A stretch of 33,214 nt of DNA, taken from positions 1 through 33,214 of the IMG/VR virus record IMGVR_UViG_3300025132_000153. One strand, given 5' to 3'. The translations under genes and the position numbers were made by a program. This document shows, piece after piece, positions 25,453-31,383 of the stretch (position 1 is its first letter; each line of letters opens with the position of its first letter). The notes under the pieces were generated by a model that did no database searches, was not told the DNA's origin, and was given only the letters and a program-made list of their open reading frames with translations. The DNA comes from a virus.

Positions 25453-25661
25453 TGACACCAGAGGAGCGCGACAGATTAGCAAAAGCGGAGCAAGCGATTG
25501 CAGATATGCGCGAAGATATTTCAGCAATTAGAAAAGACACAACACAGCTTACCAAGGCATTAAATATGAGTCGTGGTGGTTTTTGGGTTGCTCTTAGATT
25601 TGGCGGCTTACTAGTTCTCATATCAGGAGCAATCGCATGGCTGATAGAAACAATGAGGTAA
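25449..25661 (+). CDS. XhlA-like small membrane protein, holin accessory (70 aa)
   Basis: A 70-aa protein: a charged coiled-coil N-terminal half (RDRLAKAEQAIADMREDIS) and one C-terminal membrane helix (about 47-66, FGGLLVLISGAIAWLIE). This soluble-coil plus single C-terminal helix layout matches XhlA-type holin-associated proteins. The start is at a double ATG overlapping the previous stop (25449 or 25452). Its 3' end overlaps the nuclease gene by 25 bases. Confidence 0.6.
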   Translation: MMTPEERDRLAKAEQAIADMREDISAIRKDTTQLTKALNMSRGGFWVALRFGGLLVLISGAIAWLIETMR

Positions 25662-25963
25662 ATAAGGGCAGTTATCTTAATCACCGTGTTGGGCAGTGGG
25701 CCGAATATAAAGCCGCCGCCTTTTTAACTAGGCGCAAATTTGAAGTTTATTTTCATACTGGCGCACAGTCGATTTGCGATTTGGTAGCAATCAAACGCAA
25801 AGGTGTACGGCTAATAACGCATTTAATTGAAGTTAAATTTCATTCTTTAGAAACCGAATCAAATCACAAAAATTTACGACCAGATCAAAAAAAGTATGGC
25901 GTAAAACTTTTGGTCGTTAGTTCTGACGGCACAATATCCCCTCATTTTGTATTGGAGAAATAA
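25637..25963 (+). CDS. PD-(D/E)XK nuclease, Holliday-resolvase-like (108 aa)
   Basis: A 108-aa protein with the catalytic pattern of the fold: E23 (GQWAEYKAAAFL), D48 (ICDLVAIKRKG) and E65-V-K67 (HLIEVKFHS), then a C-terminal strand and helix (LLVVSSDGTISPHFV). It is likely a structure-specific endonuclease that resolves branched DNA before packaging, or degrades DNA. Its place among lysis genes is unusual but is seen in phages with scattered small nucleases. SD AGGAGC at 25624-25629. Confidence 0.7.
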   Translation: MADRNNEVNKGSYLNHRVGQWAEYKAAAFLTRRKFEVYFHTGAQSICDLVAIKRKGVRLITHLIEVKFHSLETESNHKNLRPDQKKYGVKLLVVSSDGTISPHFVLEK

Positions 25964-26175
25964 TGGAAGTTCAGTTGATTGGCGATAGCTACAAATCACC
26001 ATCTTCAAATGAAACAACTACGAACGTTTGGACAACAGTTGATGGCGATAATGTTGTCATGCACACGCAAGCACGAAAATTCATTTTAAGCGGCGATCAG
26101 GCAGAACAATTAAGTATGTACCTTGCCGCCTGTGTTTTAGATGTAAGGAGAAAGAAAAATGCAAGCAATTTGTGA
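25963..26175 (+). CDS. Small hypothetical protein (70 aa)
   Basis: A 70-aa soluble protein starting in a TAATG junction with the nuclease gene. It has a short beta-rich N-terminal two thirds (WTTVDGDNVVMHTQARKFIL) and a C-terminal helix ending in a basic cluster RRKK. No family recognised. Its 3' end overlaps the next small gene by 17 bases. Confidence 0.55.
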   Translation: MEVQLIGDSYKSPSSNETTTNVWTTVDGDNVVMHTQARKFILSGDQAEQLSMYLAACVLDVRRKKNASNL

Positions 26176-26290
26176 GTTGTTAGGTACGGCAAAAAAATGG
26201 TTTAGCCGCCAACCAAAGATGGCGCAAATAACTATGGTTGCCTTGGTTGCGTTTGCAATAATTGCCTACGCAATGAGTTTCGCAACATGA
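26159..26290 (+). CDS. Single-span membrane peptide (43 aa)
   Basis: A 43-aa reading frame with SD AAGGAG about eight bases upstream. The first 20 residues are mixed and basic (KKWFSRQPKMA); residues 21-40 form a hydrophobic helix (MAQITMVALVAFAIIAYAMS). Its TGA overlaps the ATG of the EF-hand protein at 26287. It is probably a holin-region membrane protein; function not known. Confidence 0.6.
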   Translation: MQAICELLGTAKKWFSRQPKMAQITMVALVAFAIIAYAMSFAT

Positions 26291-26562
26291 CACCTATTAG
26301 GAATGCCGATCTTAATCACGATGGGGTGGTAGACGCTACTGAGTTGGCGGCAGTCGATCAACACAACAAGCTAGAAGCCCAAACAAGGGTAGCAGTAGCA
26401 AGTTTCATTATTATGGTAGCATTTGCGGCAGTGTTAATTTCTGGACTTATTCCTGAGTCACGCATTGTTAGCCTTGGCCCATTGATATCAACGTTATTTA
26501 TAGCCAAAGCTGGTATTGTGGGAGCATGGTACGGCATGACAGGCTATATGTCGCGCAAGTAA
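26287..26562 (+). CDS. EF-hand membrane protein, holin-like (91 aa)
   Basis: A 91-aa protein with a complete 12-residue EF-hand loop near its N-terminus, DLNHDGVVDATE (residues 8-19), with D8, N10, D12, D16 and E19 in the ligand positions. Two membrane helices follow (about 33-53 and 62-84). It sits between a single-span peptide and a three-helix holin-like gene, with coupled starts. It may sense calcium, so lysis or membrane insertion could depend on Ca2+ (inference). EF-hand plus membrane layouts are known in marine phage proteins, as I recall. Confidence 0.65.
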   Translation: MTPIRNADLNHDGVVDATELAAVDQHNKLEAQTRVAVASFIIMVAFAAVLISGLIPESRIVSLGPLISTLFIAKAGIVGAWYGMTGYMSRK

Positions 26563-27026
26563 TGGATATACTTGGTAGCCTTGTTGGTGCGGCATCTGGG
26601 GGCTTGCTGGGCGTAGCTGGTTCATTAATTGGCAAGGTAGCTGGTTATTTTGAATTAAAACAAAAGATGGAATTTGAGGAAATTAAAAACCAGCATTCAC
26701 TTGCGTTAATGGATAAAAAAGCTGAACTGCAAAAAATGGCACAAGATGGTCAGTTTCAGTTAACCAGCTTAGAAACAGATAGCGCAAATCTTATCGGGTC
26801 TTACAAGCATGACGCATCATATGGCGAAACATATAAATGGGCATCGTCCCTGTTGCGTTTTGTGCGCCCATTTTTAACTTTTAGCGTCATTGGTGTTTTT
26901 GTTTTTGTTTATTACAAAGCCGATGAGTTTGGTGACGTTAACACCATACAGCGTATGTCTAATGAAATTTGTTTTTTAGCCAGCACTTGTTTGTCTTGGT
27001 GGTTTGCAGACAGGAGCCGTAAATGA
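26562..27026 (+). CDS. Holin-like protein, GTA 3TM-type (putative, 154 aa)
   Basis: The start is placed at 26562 in the TAATG junction, giving 154 aa. An N-terminal Gly-rich helix (ILGSLVGAASGGLLGVAGSL, about 3-22) is followed by a long coiled helix (about 30-75), then RFVRPFLTFSVIGVFVFVYY (about 97-116) and a third hydrophobic helix (about 131-147). Three hydrophobic segments with the W..S..RP motif before the second suggest the holin family of gene transfer agents (GTA_holin_3TM). It probably makes the pore for the adjacent lysozyme. Confidence 0.6.
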   Translation: MDILGSLVGAASGGLLGVAGSLIGKVAGYFELKQKMEFEEIKNQHSLALMDKKAELQKMAQDGQFQLTSLETDSANLIGSYKHDASYGETYKWASSLLRFVRPFLTFSVIGVFVFVYYKADEFGDVNTIQRMSNEICFLASTCLSWWFADRSRK

Positions 27027-27436
27027 ACATAGAAACCGTCAAAGAAATGCTTATTGCAAATGAGGGTATGATTTTGCATTCGTATAAAGATCACCTTGGC
27101 CTCGATACGATTGGGGTTGGACGATTGATACATGAGGGCAAAGGCGGCTTAACAGAAGAGGAAGCAAAGTATCTGTTGGAGAATGACATCGGCAGAGTAA
27201 TAGACAGACTTGATAGAAACTTTCCTTGGTGGCGTGATCTTAGCGAAAACAGACAGCATGTAATGATTGATTTAAGTTTCAATCTAGGAAACCGATTATC
27301 CAAATTTGTAAATTTTTTAAGCAGTTTAGAGGCTGGCAATTATGAGGCGGCAAGTGAACATTTACTTGATAGCAAATATGCGCGGCAAGTAACTAACAGG
27401 GCGAATAGAAACGCAGAGCTAATTCGTGGGGGATAA
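27023..27436 (+). CDS. Endolysin, T4-type lysozyme (GH24)
   Basis: A 137-aa muramidase. The catalytic triad E14, D23, T29 has the same spacing as T4 lysozyme (E11, D20, T26): NEG at 13-15, YKD at 21-23 and TIGVGR at 29-34. The later segment NRQHVMIDLSFNLG (about 76-89) matches the conserved NQxAxxDxxFNxG region. No signal peptide is present, so export depends on a holin. It overlaps the holin-like gene by four bases and is somewhat shorter than T4 lysozyme (164 aa). Confidence 0.9.
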   Translation: MNIETVKEMLIANEGMILHSYKDHLGLDTIGVGRLIHEGKGGLTEEEAKYLLENDIGRVIDRLDRNFPWWRDLSENRQHVMIDLSFNLGNRLSKFVNFLSSLEAGNYEAASEHLLDSKYARQVTNRANRNAELIRGG

Positions 27437-27437
27437 G

Positions 27438-27611
27438 ATGGCTGACGCAACATTGCTCGATATTTTTAATGCCATCTGGCCTGTGTTGGTCGCTGTGACG
27501 GCGGCGATAGTGCTTTTTGCCAAGGCTTTTAATCGCTTAGACGTATTAGAGGAAAAAGTAAAAACGCTTTTTGATTTGTTTAATGCAATGCGTGATCGAG
27601 ACAGCAAATGA
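27438..27611 (+). CDS. Small membrane protein, lysis accessory (57 aa)
   Basis: The start is placed at ATG 27438 just after the lysozyme stop, with SD GGGGGAT; a GTG at 27426 is an alternative. The 57-aa product has one membrane helix (about 12-32, WPVLVAVTAAIVLFAKAF) and a C-terminal coiled coil (LDVLEEKVKTLFDLF). This is the mirror image of the XhlA-like protein at 25449. A holin-accessory or spanin-like role is inferred from position. Confidence 0.6.
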   Translation: MADATLLDIFNAIWPVLVAVTAAIVLFAKAFNRLDVLEEKVKTLFDLFNAMRDRDSK

Positions 27612-27672
27612 TTTACGTTTATCTTATATCGTGAATTACCACAGACGTTATTACGAAAGAAAAACTTACATC

Positions 27673-27807
27673 ATGGAAAAAGAAATTAATGAGCGTTGTG
27701 AGTGTGATTGCGACAATTGCGTAGAGTGTAATTGCGATCCTAATGTTTGCCGTTGCAAGGGCCATATCCCTGTTGACAGTGAAAGCAATCTAAATCAGTC
27801 TAAATAA
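27673..27807 (+). CDS. Cysteine-rich metallothionein-like protein (44 aa)
   Basis: A 44-aa protein with eight cysteines in twenty residues: C9, C11, C13, C16, C19, C21, C26, C28, plus H31. Repeated Cys-X-Cys and Cys-X2-Cys spacing with no aromatics is the hallmark of metallothioneins, so it probably binds several zinc or copper ions in the cytoplasm. The SD is weak (AAGAAAAA) and the frame is open upstream, so the start is not certain. Its 3' end overlaps the convergent HTH gene by 13 bases. It could instead be a disulfide-rich or zinc-finger peptide. Confidence 0.6.
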   Translation: MEKEINERCECDCDNCVECNCDPNVCRCKGHIPVDSESNLNQSK

Positions 27808-27890
27808 GGCCTTACTAATTTGTCAAATGTAGCAACGTCCATATCACAGTATTTTGCGGCACTTTTTAACTTAATCCAGCGTGGTTGCAT
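27795..27890 (-). CDS. Minimal helix-turn-helix protein (31 aa)
   Basis: A 31-aa minus-strand frame starting at 27888-27890 with SD AGGA eight bases upstream. MQPRWIKLKSAAKYCDMDVA, then TFDKLVRPYLD, matches the first half of AlpA/excisionase-type or MerR-like HTH modules (W..L..AA.Y...s..TF...v). It stops before the usual wing. It is probably the last gene of the leftward early operon. It may be a true small DNA-binding peptide or a remnant. Confidence 0.5.
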   Translation of the reverse strand: MQPRWIKLKSAAKYCDMDVATFDKLVRPYLD

Positions 27891-27955
27891 TTTTCTGATC
27901 CTGATAATGCCAAATGATTTTTAAATGTCTTTCGATGCAATCATTAAAGTATTTA

Positions 27956-28264
27956 TCACTGATTGTTTCTTTTTCTGCCTTTATAATTCGGAATTGCTGG
28001 ATTTTGCGACCGATCATACAAAGCCGATTTTTCAGTGAGTGATAGCGAGAAATAAGGGCGTGGTTTATCTGGATGCTCTTTTCTTTTAGTCCAGACTTGA
28101 TGCCAGTCTTCTGTAATTTTAACCGTTGCCATAACATGAGTCCCTTGGTCAAAATCATATCGCGCCTTTCTCAATTTGCCATTTTCTTTTGCTGACCATC
28201 CATCTTTTTCTGTTTCAGCTTTTTGGTCAGCCACTAATTTCCATTGATGTTCAACGTTTTTCAT
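27956..28264 (-). CDS. Small hypothetical protein, leftward operon (102 aa)
   Basis: The start is placed at ATG 28262-28264, in an ATGA overlap with the tiny gene upstream, not at 28318. The 102-aa protein is basic and Trp/Lys-rich (HQWKLVADQKAETEKDGWSA; WHQVWTKRKEHPDKPRPYF). It has no membrane segment or recognised domain. A second open frame with plausible-looking composition overlaps it (27871-28158) but lacks a convincing start, so this frame is preferred. Confidence 0.55.
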   Translation of the reverse strand: MKNVEHQWKLVADQKAETEKDGWSAKENGKLRKARYDFDQGTHVMATVKITEDWHQVWTKRKEHPDKPRPYFSLSLTEKSALYDRSQNPAIPNYKGRKRNNQ

Positions 28265-28353
28265 AGGCCAGCTATTGCCACCATGCCTTGAAAGATGCCA
28301 ACTATCGTTAGGCCGCACATCACAACCAGCACAAAAAAATCAATTGTTTTCAC
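28261..28353 (-). CDS. GTG-started single-span membrane peptide (30 aa)
   Basis: A 30-aa frame starting at GTG 28351-28353 with SD AAAGGAAAG six bases upstream, located inside the end of the preceding gene. Its stop overlaps the next ATG as ATGA. Residues 5-28 are one hydrophobic helix ([19 protein letters not shown]). Coupling on both sides and a clear SD favour real translation. Function unknown. Confidence 0.5.
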   Translation of the reverse strand: MKTIDFFVLVVMCGLTIVGIFQGMVAIAGL

Positions 28354-28483
28354 GAATCTTTCCTTTCTTTACTACTGCCTCTAATGTTTTCAAATGCCAC
28401 GCCAAACTTTCCAGCGTAGTTTCATCTGCCTTGCCAATTTCTTTGACAAGTTGTTTCCTCAAATCAAAAAGGGATTTCGTCAT
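28340..28483 (-). CDS. Small helical protein after ssb (47 aa)
   Basis: A 47-aa charged helical protein ([20 protein letters not shown], then [18 protein letters not shown]). It starts 20 bases inside the end of ssb in another frame and ends after the GTG start of the next tiny gene. It has no strong SD, so translation probably depends on coupling to ssb. It resembles in style the 40-aa protein at 30987-31109 ([15 protein letters not shown] vs NWTLERLAIIEREID). Family unknown. Confidence 0.5.
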   Translation of the reverse strand: MTKSLFDLRKQLVKEIGKADETTLESLAWHLKTLEAVVKKGKIRENN

Positions 28484-28919
28484 CTAATTCATTTGGTGCG
28501 CCGTTTATTGGCCCATCATCTAATTTCTTTAATGCTGGCGGCTGATAACTTTCAACGGCGGCATCTGCTTTATTGCCAAGCATCGTTAATTCGCCTCTGT
28601 AGCGTTGCAACACAACCTCTGTGGTGTATTTCTCAACGCCGTCTTTGCCAGTCCATTTTCGGGTTTGTAATTGCCCCTCTATGTAAACCGTAGACCCTTT
28701 TCTCAAATATTGTTCGGCTGTTCTTCCCAACGCTTCATTAAAGATAACGACACGATGCCATTCTGTTTTTTCGTTGCGCTCACCACTATTTTTATCTTTC
28801 CAGATTTCGCTAGTGGCTAACGACAACTGCACAATTTTGCCGCCATCGTCCATTGTGCGTACTTCTGGATCACGCCCTAAATTACCCACCAACGTTACTT
28901 TATTTACACTTCCAGCCAT
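28464..28919 (-). CDS. ssb: Single-stranded DNA-binding protein
   Basis: A 151-aa bacterial-type SSB: OB-fold starting [16 protein letters not shown] (residues 6-21), the conserved [21 protein letters not shown] segment (about 51-71) and [16 protein letters not shown] (74-89). A short disordered linker leads to the acidic tip DDEIPF, which recruits DNA repair and replication partners. It coats single strands during phage replication and works with the annealing protein encoded upstream in the same operon. Its start overlaps the stop of the preceding gene by one base. Confidence 0.95.
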   Translation of the reverse strand: MAGSVNKVTLVGNLGRDPEVRTMDDGGKIVQLSLATSEIWKDKNSGERNEKTEWHRVVIFNEALGRTAEQYLRKGSTVYIEGQLQTRKWTGKDGVEKYTTEVVLQRYRGELTMLGNKADAAVESYQPPALKKLDDGPINGAPNELDDEIPF

Positions 28920-29107
28920 TATTTTTTTCCTCTCATAGCCCTTTTAATTTTGGTTTCGTATAAGCCTTTTAACCATTTGGTTTGTTTCATGCTGGCATCC
29001 AGCTTTGCACAGCGTTTGACCGCTTCCGTAAATGCTTTGTCTAGATCACGCTTATTTGTTGCGCCGTTTATTGCATTCGCCAAATCAAGATATTGTTCTT
29101 CTGTCAT
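28919..29107 (-). CDS. Small basic hypothetical protein (62 aa)
   Basis: A 62-aa, Lys/Ala-rich helical protein between the annealing protein and SSB genes, immediately adjoining the first (no gap) and overlapping the second by one base. The C-terminus is strongly basic ([13 protein letters not shown]). No family recognised. Co-location suggests a DNA recombination accessory. Confidence 0.6.
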   Translation of the reverse strand: MTEEQYLDLANAINGATNKRDLDKAFTEAVKRCAKLDASMKQTKWLKGLYETKIKRAMRGKK

Positions 29108-29803
29108 TCATTCTGCCGCCTGTGCTGGGATTTGAAATTCTTGTGCAAGTTCTTTAAATTTTGCCACAAATTGCTTTTTGTCATCGTTTGACAAACCAGC
29201 AAATTCGCCAGAACCTTTGATAGCTTCTTTATTACTTATTAATGCTTCAAGATTTTGCGCTTGCGACAACTGAGTGCATAGCGTGTCTAATACAGAAATA
29301 GGTTTTTGCTCTAATTGTGCCTTAACGGTTTTTGCCTCTGGCGTTGGTTCTGGTTCTTTTATGGCATCGTCTGATCTGCGCTGTGCCGCTTCTGCTTCAC
29401 TATCAGTTAATGCAATTTCACTTTCAGAATAGAAAAACCCTTGTAAATTTAACGCCTCTAAAATTGCGCGATCTACGGCTCTTTTATATGCCATCATAGC
29501 TGGGTAAGCATTTTTGTTATTTGCTGGGTCTGCCTCTGCGACAGAGCAATAGGTTTGCTTGTCTTTAGTTTCCACCATAACAAAACAAATGCTTTTGTTA
29601 CGTTCTGCAAAAAAATCTAACTTAACACTTTCTGGCACGACTCTAATTTGCTGTAAGCCAGCAATCTGTTTTAAATATTTGTGTTTGACTATGTTCATGC
29701 CGCTTTGTTTGTGGTTCCAAGTGGCCTCTCTAATATCAACGCTGTCAGGCAAATATTGTTGTAGCCGCGCATCTGCACTGCTTAATGGTGTGTTTTTAGC
29801 CAT
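29108..29803 (-). CDS. Single-strand annealing protein (Rad52/Erf-like recombinase, putative)
   Basis: A 231-aa protein. The N-terminal core includes WNHKQSGMNIVKHKYLKQIA (about 29-48), a beta segment SICFVMVETKDKQTYCSVAEAD (about 71-92), then NAYPAMMAYKRAVDRAILEAL (about 98-118) and FFYSESE. The YPAMMAYKRAxDRxxL...YSExE pattern is one I recall from phage single-strand annealing proteins. The C-terminal part is a Pro/Glu linker plus a helical domain. It works with the exonuclease upstream, overlapping it by eight bases, to repair or circularise phage DNA. Confidence 0.7.
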   Translation of the reverse strand: MAKNTPLSSADARLQQYLPDSVDIREATWNHKQSGMNIVKHKYLKQIAGLQQIRVVPESVKLDFFAERNKSICFVMVETKDKQTYCSVAEADPANNKNAYPAMMAYKRAVDRAILEALNLQGFFYSESEIALTDSEAEAAQRRSDDAIKEPEPTPEAKTVKAQLEQKPISVLDTLCTQLSQAQNLEALISNKEAIKGSGEFAGLSNDDKKQFVAKFKELAQEFQIPAQAAE

Positions 29804-30722
29804 GCCGCACCTTTGCTTTCTTTTCCTTAAACATTATGTGACCAGCACGATTGCGCTCCATCCAAAGGGTTGCACAGCCAGCCCTTTGCGCGGTTTCTGG
29901 CATAAATGCTTTTGCATTTTTTTTCACAATTTCATGCGCTGTGTGGTCAATTTTTGTTTTTAAATATTCCTCACGAAAAACAGACCATTCAATAGCAGTG
30001 TTTGATCCAAAATTGTCCTCATTGGATTCATCCCAATCTAGGATTTCTGTGGCCGCAACTTTTTGCTTGGTGATTTCTTCTGCCGCTGTGTGCGGTGGCT
30101 CAATATCATTTATTACAAAATGAACATATTGTTGAAGCTCTTTGAATATTTCCATTTGCCGTAATGGTTGGGCTTCAATTTCTATTTTATCCCAATATGA
30201 ATTTCCGTATATTACAGACAATTCAGATCGTTTGACTTCAACGCCTAACGCTGATGATGCGGCAAACATTTGCATTTGCATTTGTGGCTCATAACGCTCA
30301 ATGAACTTGTTGCGGTTAAAGCCGCCAGAATAGTTGTTAATGTTAGTATGCTTGCAGTCTACCAGCACGATTTCAGCGGTTGTAGGATCAGCATAAACCC
30401 TGTCAGGGTGCGTGTTTAACCAAGGATAGTTACGGTGCTGAAACTCAATTTCTGGCTTATCCCTCCAGATTTTTTTCCATTGCGTCATGTCAGCAAATTC
30501 AATGCCTGTTTGTTTTTCATACCAACTTGCATTAAACTCTTCTGTAAACGATCCTAATTGTACCGCCAATTTATTTGACAAATCCTCTGGCTGTTGACGG
30601 CCTGTGTCTACTAACCATTCTTGGTACATTCCATTGTCTTTGTGGTAATGTATTGCCGCATATTTTGTCGCGCCTACCGTAAAATTTTTAGGCGTTTCAA
30701 TGCGCTCAAAAGGGCCAAGCAT
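29796..30722 (-). CDS. Recombination exonuclease (YqaJ/lambda-exo type)
   Basis: A 308-aa protein with the PD-(D/E)XK exonuclease layout: E61/E62 in GSFTEEFNASWYEKQTG (about 58-74), D107 in NTHPDRVYAD, and the core D122-C-K124 in EIVLVDCKHTN, where Asp replaces the more usual Glu of ExK. A Gln/Met-rich helix (YEPQMQMQMFAAS, about 144-156) matches the conserved Q of YqaJ enzymes. It would resect 5' ends to give single strands for the annealing protein. The start is the ATG in the TGATG junction; a GTG three bases upstream is possible. Confidence 0.8.
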   Translation of the reverse strand: MLGPFERIETPKNFTVGATKYAAIHYHKDNGMYQEWLVDTGRQQPEDLSNKLAVQLGSFTEEFNASWYEKQTGIEFADMTQWKKIWRDKPEIEFQHRNYPWLNTHPDRVYADPTTAEIVLVDCKHTNINNYSGGFNRNKFIERYEPQMQMQMFAASSALGVEVKRSELSVIYGNSYWDKIEIEAQPLRQMEIFKELQQYVHFVINDIEPPHTAAEEITKQKVAATEILDWDESNEDNFGSNTAIEWSVFREEYLKTKIDHTAHEIVKKNAKAFMPETAQRAGCATLWMERNRAGHIMFKEKKAKVRHG

Positions 30723-30904
30723 CACAGATACCCTTTTAGCTGTAGGTATCGAGTGCTTTCTTTATCCATGCCAACTTGTTTTAATTTGTGAGCAACACAG
30801 TGAGCGTCATTCCAGCTTTCATAACTGCCGTTGTTTTTGTGCAGTTGGTCTAAATCCGCTTTATCATTGCCAGCTAACCAAGCATCTGTAAGTGTTTTTT
30901 GCAT
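30722..30904 (-). CDS. Small hypothetical protein heading the recombination operon (60 aa)
   Basis: A 60-aa charged, helical protein (AGNDKADLDQLHKNNGSYES). The SD TTTGGAGT precedes the ATG and forms one arm of an inverted repeat with 30935-30942. It is the first gene after the internal leftward promoter and its stop overlaps the exonuclease start. Family unknown. Confidence 0.65.
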   Translation of the reverse strand: MQKTLTDAWLAGNDKADLDQLHKNNGSYESWNDAHCVAHKLKQVGMDKESTRYLQLKGYL

Positions 30905-30909
30905 AAAAA

Positions 30910-30942
30910 GACTCCAAAAATTGATATATACACATTGGAGTC
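30910..30942 (-). promoter_or_regulatory. Inverted repeat able to mask the SD of the 60-aa gene
   Basis: GACTCCAA (30910-30917) and TTGGAGTC (30935-30942) are perfect 8-bp inverted arms. In a leftward transcript that begins upstream, the distal arm would pair with the SD TTGGAGTC and hide it. A transcript from the internal promoter should begin near 30932 and lack most of the first arm. Confidence 0.6.
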
Positions 30943-30967
30943 TAAATTACATGATGTAATTTTGCAA
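30939..30967 (-). promoter_or_regulatory. Leftward early promoter with operator in spacer (PL-like)
   Basis: On the minus strand TTGCAA (30962-30967) is followed after 17 bases by TAGACT (30939-30944), a moderate sigma70 match. The spacer consists of the palindromic operator, so binding there should shut the promoter. It would drive the 60-aa gene, exonuclease, annealing protein and ssb. Confidence 0.55.
30944..30962. promoter_or_regulatory. Operator OL, perfect 19-bp palindrome
   Basis: AAATTACATGATGTAATTT is a perfect inverted repeat with 9-bp arms around a central G. Related sites recur at 31314-31332, 31358-31372 and 31396-31410, around the divergent repressor-like genes, which makes it a probable binding site for one of them. 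Confidence 0.75.
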
Positions 30968-30986
30968 ACAAAATAATAATTACAGA

Positions 30987-31109
30987 TCAGTTTTTTTCTT
31001 TAAAAAAAAGGTCGATTTCTCTTTCGATAATAGCTAAACGCTCTAATGTCCAATTATCAGGAGCGTCATTTTTGAGGTCAGCTATAGCGTTTTTGAGATT
31101 TTCAGACAT
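30987..31109 (-). CDS. Small acidic helical protein (40 aa)
   Basis: A 40-aa frame starting at 31107-31109 with SD AAGGAA six bases upstream. The product is mostly charged helix (SENLKNAIADLKNDAPDN; LERLAIIEREIDLFF). It follows the truncated XRE gene after 25 bases, so both probably share a leftward transcript. Unrecognised; perhaps an antirepressor-like or adaptor peptide, but nothing shows this. Confidence 0.55.
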   Translation of the reverse strand: MSENLKNAIADLKNDAPDNWTLERLAIIEREIDLFFKEKN

Positions 31110-31134
31110 GCAATATTCCTTTCCGAATCATAGA

Positions 31135-31290
31135 TTACGACAGGAAATAAAAATGGTTTGGCACAAGTGAAATTTCTGCCGCTACTTGCGTTTGGGATAA
31201 ATCGTGAGTACGCCGCAATCTATATAAGCGAACACCTGTTGATTTATTTATCTCTTGAATCTGTTGAGTTATCTGGTCTTTGGTTAGCAT
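31135..31290 (-). CDS. Truncated XRE/CI-like repressor (51 aa)
   Basis: A 51-aa protein with an excellent SD (AGAGGGGG) before ATG 31288-31290. Residues 20-40 (VRLYRLRRTHDLSQTQVAAEI) are the first two helices of an XRE helix-turn-helix, and SLVPNHFYFLS (41-51) aligns with the recognition helix. The protein stops there, lacking the last helices and any dimerisation or cleavage domain of a normal CI repressor. It lies where lambda carries cI, between the leftward and rightward operators. It may be a decayed repressor or a minimal DNA-binding protein. Confidence 0.6.
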   Translation of the reverse strand: MLTKDQITQQIQEINKSTGVRLYRLRRTHDLSQTQVAAEISLVPNHFYFLS

Positions 31291-31313
31291 TTTGCCCCCT
31301 CTTGATTCTGCTT

Positions 31314-31332
31314 AAATTACTTTCTGTAATTT
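31314..31332. promoter_or_regulatory. Operator OR1, variant palindrome
   Basis: AAATTACTTTCTGTAATTT keeps both 7-base arms (AAATTAC/GTAATTT) of OL with a different five-base centre. It lies between the divergent XRE and YdaS-like genes, 23 bases upstream of the XRE start, where bound protein would block leftward transcription. Confidence 0.7.
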
Positions 31333-31348
31333 GTAAATAAAAAAATGC

Positions 31349-31375
31349 TTGGCAAATGTTCCGTGATGTAATAAT
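31349..31375 (+). promoter_or_regulatory. Rightward early promoter, probably giving a leaderless transcript
   Basis: TTGGCA (31349-31354) is a good -35. AATAAT (31370-31375) is a good -10 but the spacer is short (15); TAATCA (31372-31377) gives 17. Either predicts a start at about 31382-31384, on the ATG itself. No SD precedes that ATG, as with the lambda cI message from PRM. The OR2 site overlaps the promoter. Confidence 0.45.
31358..31372. promoter_or_regulatory. Operator OR2, degenerate site in the rightward promoter
   Basis: GTTCCGTGATGTAAT matches the 15-base core ATTACATGATGTAAT at 12 positions, with one intact half-site (TGATGTAAT). It lies between the -35 and -10 of the rightward promoter. 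Its weaker match suggests lower affinity than OL. Confidence 0.55.
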
Positions 31376-31383
31376 CAATATGT

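Noticed and set aside
27806-27830. AAGGCCTT palindrome between the convergent lysis and early operons as a terminator
   Set aside because: The stem is a loopless 8-base palindrome with no stable hairpin and no T-run; insufficient for a terminator call.
27871-28158. Alternative 95-aa minus-strand frame overlapping the 102-aa gene
   Set aside because: Its composition is plausible in the last 30 codons, but the start has poor SD spacing, while the other frame has an ATGA-coupled start. A frameshift joining the two cannot be excluded without relatives.
31158-31340. 60-aa + strand frame opposite the truncated XRE gene
   Set aside because: Antisense shadow with hydrophobic bias; no SD, and it covers operator OR1.
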